From NCBI RefSeq assembly GCF_905147365.1, contig NC_056408.1, positions 12,028,001 to 12,092,000 of the forward strand: a DNA stretch of 64,000 bases, written 5' to 3'. A model generated the notes under the pieces. That model did not search any database and had not been told where the DNA came from. It saw only the letters and a list, made by a program, of their open reading frames with translations. A program made the position numbers and the translations under genes. Numbering within the stretch: the stretch's first letter is position 1; every line of letters starts with the position of its first letter. This DNA is from Aricia agestis (lineage: Eukaryota > Arthropoda > Insecta > Lepidoptera > Lycaenidae). Below, piece after piece: positions 31,031 through 40,000 of the stretch.

Positions 31031-34000
31031 TCCAACTCCAAGGGGTTCAAATAGGGGTTCAAGTCGGTGCCAGTTACAAAAGTTTCAAATATTCTGGCAG
31101 ACTGAAGATTCAGCTATATCTGGTACCGACTTCAAAATGATGAAGATTGAGTACAGAATACCTAGTTGAGTTTTAGCCGAATACGGAAAAAGGCACTATT
31201 AGATAGGAAAAATTATTTAATACTTTTTAGTTCATAATTATAATAAGGATGTTATTATTGTTTTTACCCTGGAAGTTGGTTTTAATTTTTTGTTAATTTA
31301 AATATAGATAATCGTTTATTTTAGAAACGCAGTCATCGGGCCGACGAGTACATCCGCCTAGTCAAGCCGGACTTGCCTTCAGCGGTGAGAGACTGTATCG
31401 ACGCAGCGGCTTTTGAGTTCAACACCGACTTACAGAAAATGCTGATACGGGCTGCTCAGTTTGGAAAGGGCTTTATAATGAACCCGGAGTTAACGGACCA
31501 CTATGTTACTACGTGTCGCTGGCTGAGAGTGCTCAATGCTGTCCGAGACCCCAGAGTGGCTATACCTTTGACGTTCTTGCAGTATCCTTTTTATATTATG
31601 GTGATGAGCTTGCTATAAAAAAATGGTTTGTTTTTGGTGACGGTTAGCGGTTTTACTCAAAGCGGTCTTACCGAATCGACAACGCAGGAGTTATTTTATA
31701 TTGTGTGTATGTGGAGCACTCTCTCTTCCTTTACTCTTGTAACGCAGTGGGACGGAAAACCAACACGACTCGCGAGAGATCAGGCACAGGACCGATATTT
31801 TACATACATACTCGTACTCGACGCATATCATTTTTTTGACAGAGACAAAACTTGGGACATTTTTGTTGGTGAAAATGATAATACTTCTACTAAAGTGCAC
31901 TTTAATGAAATTTAGATTAGGTTTGTGCTATAAAATCCTGAACATGTCAGAGTACAGAACCTGGGCGAGCGCGTGCTGCTGGACCGGCTGATCTGGCGGC
32001 GGCTGCACTGTCTGGCGAGCCTGGTGGCCGCGCACCTGCAGCTGCGGGACGGGCCCACGCGCGTGCTGTCCCACTGGGCCTGCTACAAGGTCAGTACAGA
32101 ACCAGAGTAATTAACTAAGGCTTGTGTCTGGCTGGAAGGCTACTGCCAGTTCTTCAGTTATTCGTCTGTAGTAGCGATAACTTTCTAGAATTCTTTCGCC
32201 TTTTTGTACAGTAAACTCCTCGCAAAGATTTAACCACTGTTCGATTACAGCCCGGTTGACTCACGGTAAACTTATGAGAAAGTGGCGCTACACAGACCTA
32301 TTTTTAACATGTGTGCTACAAACTTAAATACTAGTGTTCCGATAACTGGTAAAAATTTCACAAGTTAATTTTTTACTTGTGCACTCGCGAACTGGATACA
32401 ATAAACCTAGGCTTCAACCACGGTCGCCATTTAAAAATGTCTCCAAATGTGTCCAATTAAAAACTTAAATACATGTTCGTACACACACATGTTAAAAATG
32501 GGTCTGTGTAGCGCCATTTTCTAATAGAGATAAGTTAACCGTGAGCCAACCGGGCTTCCGTACTTGATATCTATATTGACACAAATTATTACGAAATCTG
32601 ATACGAGACATTTGACTAAAACTATCAAAAGCCGATTTAATGACCGTGACATTGATGTCCCACACCTACAGGTGTCGCAGCCGCACATCGACACGGAGAG
32701 CGCGGCGCGGGAGATCGGCGAGCGGCTGCGCGGCGTCCCCGGCGTGTCCTACTCCACCATCGCCATGAAGGCCGCGGAGAAGGGACGAAAAGCGCTCGCT
32801 ATTAAGGTTTACCTTTATTTTTACAAACTGTTCCTATTTACAATATGCTACGGGAACATTTGTCAATCCAAAGTCTTTGTCTTTGACTTTTAAGGCGAGA
32901 CCGCACTAAACTACACTAGTCACTACGCTATAACGAAGCGACGTGACACTTAACGTTTCATAGCAATGACGTTTTGTATCGCGTGGCGTCGCTGACGCGT
33001 AGCGCGGCTTACTTCATATGATTTCATACAAAGAATATTAGGCGGTGACGTGCCGCGTCGCTCCGCATCAGCGTAATGTCGCCTAGTGCTGTCCCACCTT
33101 TATTGTAACTTTTACAACAATGATGATTTGCAAGCAATGTCGAGTTTCTAAAATAATAGAGTAGCAACGTCATACAAACAATTCTCAGAAATGCGTAACC
33201 ACTTGTTATTTCAAAAGACAATGTCAAGTCATCAATGACAAGTCAAGTCATATAGTCATTATGTAATTCATATCATATATGCCTACAGGCATCTTCGAAG
33301 TGGCATTGGTTGCTGCCGTAAACTGCCAATAACTAGATTGGCAGTTAGTAACATAGAATATCGTTGTTTGCAATACTCATACAATAATACAATGTAAGGC
33401 GGCCCTAAGGCCGCGGCATACAGTAATACAATAATATTGATGCAATATGGTGCAATAATAATTAAACTATCTCAAACTTTCGTTCAATCATTGCACAATG
33501 CTCAATATAAGCCGTCAATATTGATTATTGGACAATACAATTTATCGCTTAGGCCGCGTTTCCACTGACGCGGAGCCAAGCGGAGAAGAGCTTAGCGGTG
33601 CCGAATTGACGAATGGTGCCGACATGATTGAACGAAAGTTTGAGATAGTTTATTATTGCACCACATTGTATCAATATTATTGTAGGTTTCGGAGCCACCT
33701 TACAATTAATATTATTACTACATCCATAGATCCTAGAGTACGAGACGCGGTGCGCTCTGCAAGTTCCTCTACTCGTGTCACTGGGGGAGGGCGGCGCGGC
33801 GCTGCGGCGCGCGGCGGCCAGCGGCGACACCGACCTCGTGTACGCCGTGCTGCTGCACCTCAAGGACAAGATGGGCAAGCACGAGTTTGAGGTACAAGTT
33901 GACACGTCACGGCTAATTAAACGGCTATTATGTATAGTATTTTGAGTGAAATGAAAATAAAAATAAAACTAGGTGTCAGGTCACACCCAAAACGTGGCTC

Positions 34001-37000
34001 TCCGATCCCAGCGGCACGGGACCGCTACCGATAAGAATTCAAACAAAATTCCACTTTTTGAACTATTCTCAAATTGCTGGATTCTGTCCGTAGCTGTCAT
34101 TGACCCCCTGTCAAAAAACTTGTCATATTTCATCGTTTTCTATATAAACCATAAACCTATAATGCTAAAGACCAACAAAGAGTGCGAGAGAGAAGAAAAT
34201 CCTTTATGGAATTATAACAAGATGAAAAGAGAGAGGCAGTCTAATGAAAATTGTAACCACTTTTGACAGGTCGTCAAAAGTCGTCAGTCGTTTTTATGCC
34301 CTTTCGGTATTTCCAATATATTGTTTAATTTTTTTGTTATTTTTAATAAATATTATTATATTTTAAAATGATGACTTGTGCTGTAAGTGTTAGCAGTGTA
34401 AATCATAAGAATAATCCTGAAAAATATACATTTCACAGGTAATTAATCTTCATGTCCTAATTGCTATGATGTGTTTATTTCAAATAAAATATTGTGAATC
34501 TTTCCTTTTAATTTCATATTTTGCGTAACTAAAGGTATTATTGTTCTTATATTACACTAATTTTAAAGAAAAATTTTTCATCAAAATTTTTTACATACAC
34601 GCTAGTGCTTGAATCAAATTTATCGGCTTATCGATATTTTACATTAACATTTTTATTATTTATTTATTTAATAGCTAATATAATATAACTACTATAATAT
34701 AGAGTGACTATAAAACTAGAGGAAGGTTTATATTTATATATCATAATCATATGTTTTACAGATTCCCTCAAGATCCTCTAATAAGAGGAAAATGGCTGAA
34801 ATTAATTGGGCGTGTTGGTTGAAATCCCAAGAAAAATTCAACAATATGTAGCAAACATTTCATTAAAAATTTTTAAAGAAAAAGTAGAATAAATACTATT
34901 TTGGTTAAAGGAGCTATCTCAACTTTATTTGTGCCAGTAAGTTTGACATACTGTTGCACTTGTTACTGAAGCAATTATTAAAAATAAGCAATTATAAGCA
35001 ATTATTGCTTTTTAGTTCATTTAAGATTATACTTAAATGAACTAAAAAGTATTAAATAATCCTTATTCTGTACTCAATCTTCATAATTTTGAATTCGGTA
35101 CCAGTCCTAAGTATATAAGTTGCAGTTATACCTATTCTGTCAGAGAACTGCCGATTAGGTTAGCTGGTACCGATTGCAAAAATAATGAAGATTGAGAACA
35201 GAATTAATACTGAATACAGAATAAGAATTATTTAATACTTTTTAGTTCATTTAAGTATAATATTACTATTGTCATTACCTTGGAAGTCGGTTTTAATTTT
35301 TTTAAAACAAAAAATTAAAAACGACTTCCAAGGTAATACTAACTACTCTTTTTAGCTGTCCTTAACGTTTTCTATACTTACAGTTGGTGTTAAAAAAAAT
35401 TAAAATCAAAATTGCTTTATTTCTGAACAAATCTTAAATAAAATATATTTTCAGAATACATGGTGCCTACCACCGGTTCGGGAACTAAGCCGACGAGAAG
35501 AACCGGCATTAGAAACTCGCACGGGGCCCACTTTTTACCAAAAAAAAGTGAGAAAAAAAAATCTTTTAAAATAAAATTTACAATGCTGTAACTAAAAATT
35601 ATACAATGTAAACATAGATAGACACATAATAATTGTAAGTCATGTAGAAGTAGCCTTGCAAGCAGTCATTCAGCATTCTACTCCCAAGATGTGCCATCGT
35701 TTATGAAATCATTGACCTTATAAATAGGCTTTGGCACAAAACGTTCTTTGACTACTTTTTTAAATTTATTAATCGAAAGATTTTGAACGTTTTCTGGGAC
35801 CATATGTTCCCATTTGAATATCAAGAAGTCACCTCGATTTCTCATGGTTTCCATCACCAGACCACCACTTTTGTGAACATGATACCTACTCGGAACAATA
35901 CAATGTACAACAAAAGAAAATTTTTGTTAATCGGTTCATAAACGGCGGAGTAATCGTTGAACATACATAAAAAATATATCCACAGCCGAACGTCTAGACT
36001 CCTCCTGTTTGGAAGTCGGTTAAAAATAATTGTAATAAAAATATTATGATATTTTATGATATGTATTGTTACGTGCTAGGGTTCGAGGATTTGGAGAGAA
36101 AGACCTGGTGACTCTCTTGAAGACTTTATTAACACTGCACTAAACACTAGGTCACAACACTTAGCACTAAATCCAAACACTAATCACTAGGTCCAATCAC
36201 TAACCACTATCACTGTCCTAGGTCGTAGCCAAGTCGCAGGTTTCACTGGTTCACTCACTATTAATCACTTGTTGTCACTCCGAAATCGCCTTGATGATAG
36301 CTCGAAACGAACTGACTTCCAGGCCTGCCTGCGGCTCTTTTTATATGGCTATTTTTATATGGCCGTGGGAACTTTCTAGGAGGCTCGGGCATGTACCACA
36401 ATAAAACTGCCGTCCTTAATCGTAAGGACGGCAGTTTTATTGTGGTACATGCCCGAGCCTCCTAGAAAGTTCCCACGGTTGTTTAATTGTTTACGTGAAT
36501 CGGGAAATTTCTGGAATTCGTCTCGCCATATAAAAAGAAAGTGCAGTAAGTTTAATTAATTTTGGACCTTATGGACTCAGTCATAAGGTCTAAATTAAAA
36601 CACGCTAACAAATAAACGGTAAACACGTAAACAAACATTGGACCTTTCTAGAAGGTTCGAGTATGTACTTGCGCACCTCATGCCATCTTGTATTGAGTAG
36701 GGGATTTATGTTGCCTGTGCTCCCTCGATAAGCTTCGCTGGTTTGTCGCTAGATGGCACCACGTGTCCGTATACCATGTACCGTAACAGTATTTAATTTA
36801 AGAATAAAATATAATATACTCTGTGTGTTGTTTACTTTCAACGTTTACTTTCAATGTAAGAGCTGATTTACCAGATAGATTTTACCTGAGTAATAAATAA
36901 GTAACTTTATAATGTGTTATGTGTATATTATTTACCCCTATAAGAACCTCATGTCATAACATATCCGACGATTGAAAAATCATTCCAAAAGAAAATGTGT

Positions 37001-40000
37001 ATCTACTTTTCAATCGTCACCAAAATTTATGATACCTAATTTGAAATACAAATCTGTCAAAGTTGCATATTATTTATTTCTTATAGAAACTGAGGTAAAA
37101 TAACTCGAACGGACTATACTATCGATAGCAAAATACTATACTATCGATAGTAAAATATACATCACTAGCACACGCACACATTGACAGATCGAAAATGGTC
37201 ACGCATTTTCGGGTTGTCAGGTGGTCTATACGACAGTATATATTAAGTCTATGATATAAACCGTGATTGACAATGAAGTGATCGTATTTTGCATACTTGA
37301 TGTGAACTTAGTATGAAGTATACCACTTCGAACTCATAAATAGCTGGAAATTATCATTCTAAGCGTTACCAATAGGTTTTCCGATGAATCTATAATAATC
37401 TGTGTCTTATTAAAAGCTCAATTTTTATCCTAAATTTACGAAATACAGTGTGAACATTTTTCACTTAGCTCCTAGACTAAAAAGGTCAAAGACCGCTGCG
37501 CGCTGGTGCCAACTTAAATTATTTTCACTTTCAGTTACCTTAATTAAACATAGCTGTATGTTGTATTTTGTATAATATCATGATTAATGGTTGATAAATG
37601 ACTTTTAGAGCACCTATACAAAATATTTTAAGGTGACCCGCTTGCTCGTTTGCCCCCTTTATTTTATTATAAAAAAAATTGTTATCGCTATTGTTTCAGT
37701 TGACAATCCGGAGTTTTCCACTGGCCCACGCTTTATACATCAAATACTGCGCGAGTCACAACAGAGAGGCTTTGAGGAAAGTGTACATACAGGTCAGTTA
37801 AGAGGATACACCAAGGGCTGGAGAAATTGAAAATAAGTATTTTAAAATGTATTGCTGTCTCACCAATCTCAAGTCTCCCACCGCAGAGCGCGATCTATCG
37901 CGCTATATTGTCTCTAGACAACACGAGAAAAGTTCTAATAAAAGAACAGAAAATCATCGATTCCTTGTCGGCTGATTTCTTCTCCAAAACTTAACCGATT
38001 TAAGTACTTTTTTCATTAAGAATTAAAGCAAAGATTGAGCTGTGTTCCTATGTTTTTATTTTTTTGTATATTTTAGCCAGTATTGTTTTCTGGGTGTTTG
38101 AACACAGAGGAAAATCTGGCCATTTTTTTGGGTTTTTGAACGTTCATATCTTTTTTATTAACTAAATTATGAAAAAAAGAAAACATAAAGACATTGTATA
38201 ACGGCCGTTCCCAATATTTGATCTATCTCTGGTTTTGCTCTACTAGAGATAGGAATAGCTCACAATTGACATAAAATATATGTCTCTAATGTCTAATGTG
38301 AGCTATTCCTATCTCTAGTAGGGCAAAACCAGAGATAGATCAAATATTGGGAACGGCCGTTAGTGGCCATAGATATTCAGGAAAAAAATTATAACTCTAC
38401 CAGCATTATCCAGGGAGGAAACAGGGGACAACGTTTGTATGGAAAAACGGCGGTGTGGACTCCTCTTAATTCAGTAATATCCTTGATATTATTTATTATG
38501 CTTCTTAGCTGCATACGAAGAAGCGTATATAACCCTCTTGCTCTCACTAATTTCCGAAATTGACCCGTCACCAGACGTCGTTTAATATGAGGCCATAAGC
38601 CACAAAAGTAGCTAGTAGTGTAATATGACGTCATAACTGTATGTAGTTGTGTAATATGACGTCACAACTGCTTGTAGCTGTATAATATGACGTCACACCT
38701 GTCTCAAAGTTGTAATTTCACAGGAGGACGACTTCGCGGGTCAAGCGGCGACGCACATACTCGACGCGGTGGAGGCGACCGCGCCCGGCAGCGCCGAGGC
38801 CTCGCTCATTTCCGCCAGGGAGTGCTATAAGAAGGGAAAGAATGATTTAGGTAAATAAACTGAGTTTTGAGCGAGTTGGCGTCGCGGTATTTCATTATGT
38901 ACTTTGAAAAAAAATTATAGGACAACATTAACATCAACATCATCACAAGTAAGAGATATGTGATAAGTCCTTATTACTTAAACGCCAAATCCCCTACATT
39001 TTGTGTTTTCAAAACAAACGTAAAAGGTTACAGGGACGAAAATGTATGTAGCTAGGTTTCATTTTCAGAAAATGTTGTTTTAATTGTTTTTTTCAGGCAA
39101 TAAAGAAAGTTGCTCGGTTATTTAGATCTTATGAGTTATTTTTTATTTTTATTTATAGCCTTTATTTCAGACTTGCTGGATTTTTCTTTTCGCTTAACCC
39201 GCTGACTCTAGCGGGTCAGTAGTACCATATACTCGGTCTGTGTGCCCTTTGGCAAAGGCCTCCCCCATTTCTTTCCATTCTGTTCTGTTTAGCGCTGTCC
39301 TTGTCCAAGTTTTTCCTGCTGTCATTTTTAATTTATCTTCCCACCTCCGGAACTGCCTTCCTCTATTTCTTTTACCATTTCTTGGGTACCAGAACACTAC
39401 GTTTTTGGTCCACTTTTCAGTGCCTCTTATTATGTGACCGGTCCACTTCCATTTTAGTTTCCTTATTCTTGTTATTACATCCTCGATTTGTGTACGTTTT
39501 CTAATTGTTTTGTATCTTATTCTGTCGGTCTTCCTTATGTTAAGCATGCTTCGTTCCATTCCTATCTGACAGGTTCTCAGTTTGTTATTTTGTTCCTTGG
39601 TGAGTGCTCAAGTCTGGCGCATTAGTTAGCATCCATATGTTAAAACTGGGATAATGCATGTATTATATAGTTTAGTTTTTACGTTCATCTTTGTTTCGTT
39701 GTTCTTCATTATGTCCTTGAATCCCCAGTAGCATTTCCAAGCCTGCGCAATTCTTGTGTCTATTTCTGGTGACATCACATTAGTTGCCGACATTTGCTGG
39801 CCGAGGTAGGTGTATTCCTTCACAAACTCAATCGTTCTTCCGCTTATGGTAATGTTCTCTTCCGTTGCGTTTGTCAAGGCCTTTGTTTTGTTGGCGTTCA
39901 TCGTGAGGCCTACCTTGTTACTTTCTCTTTCTAGGTCTATGAGCATGCTTTGTAGGTGGTCCTTTGTCTTGGCAAATAATATGATGTCGTCAGCGAATCT

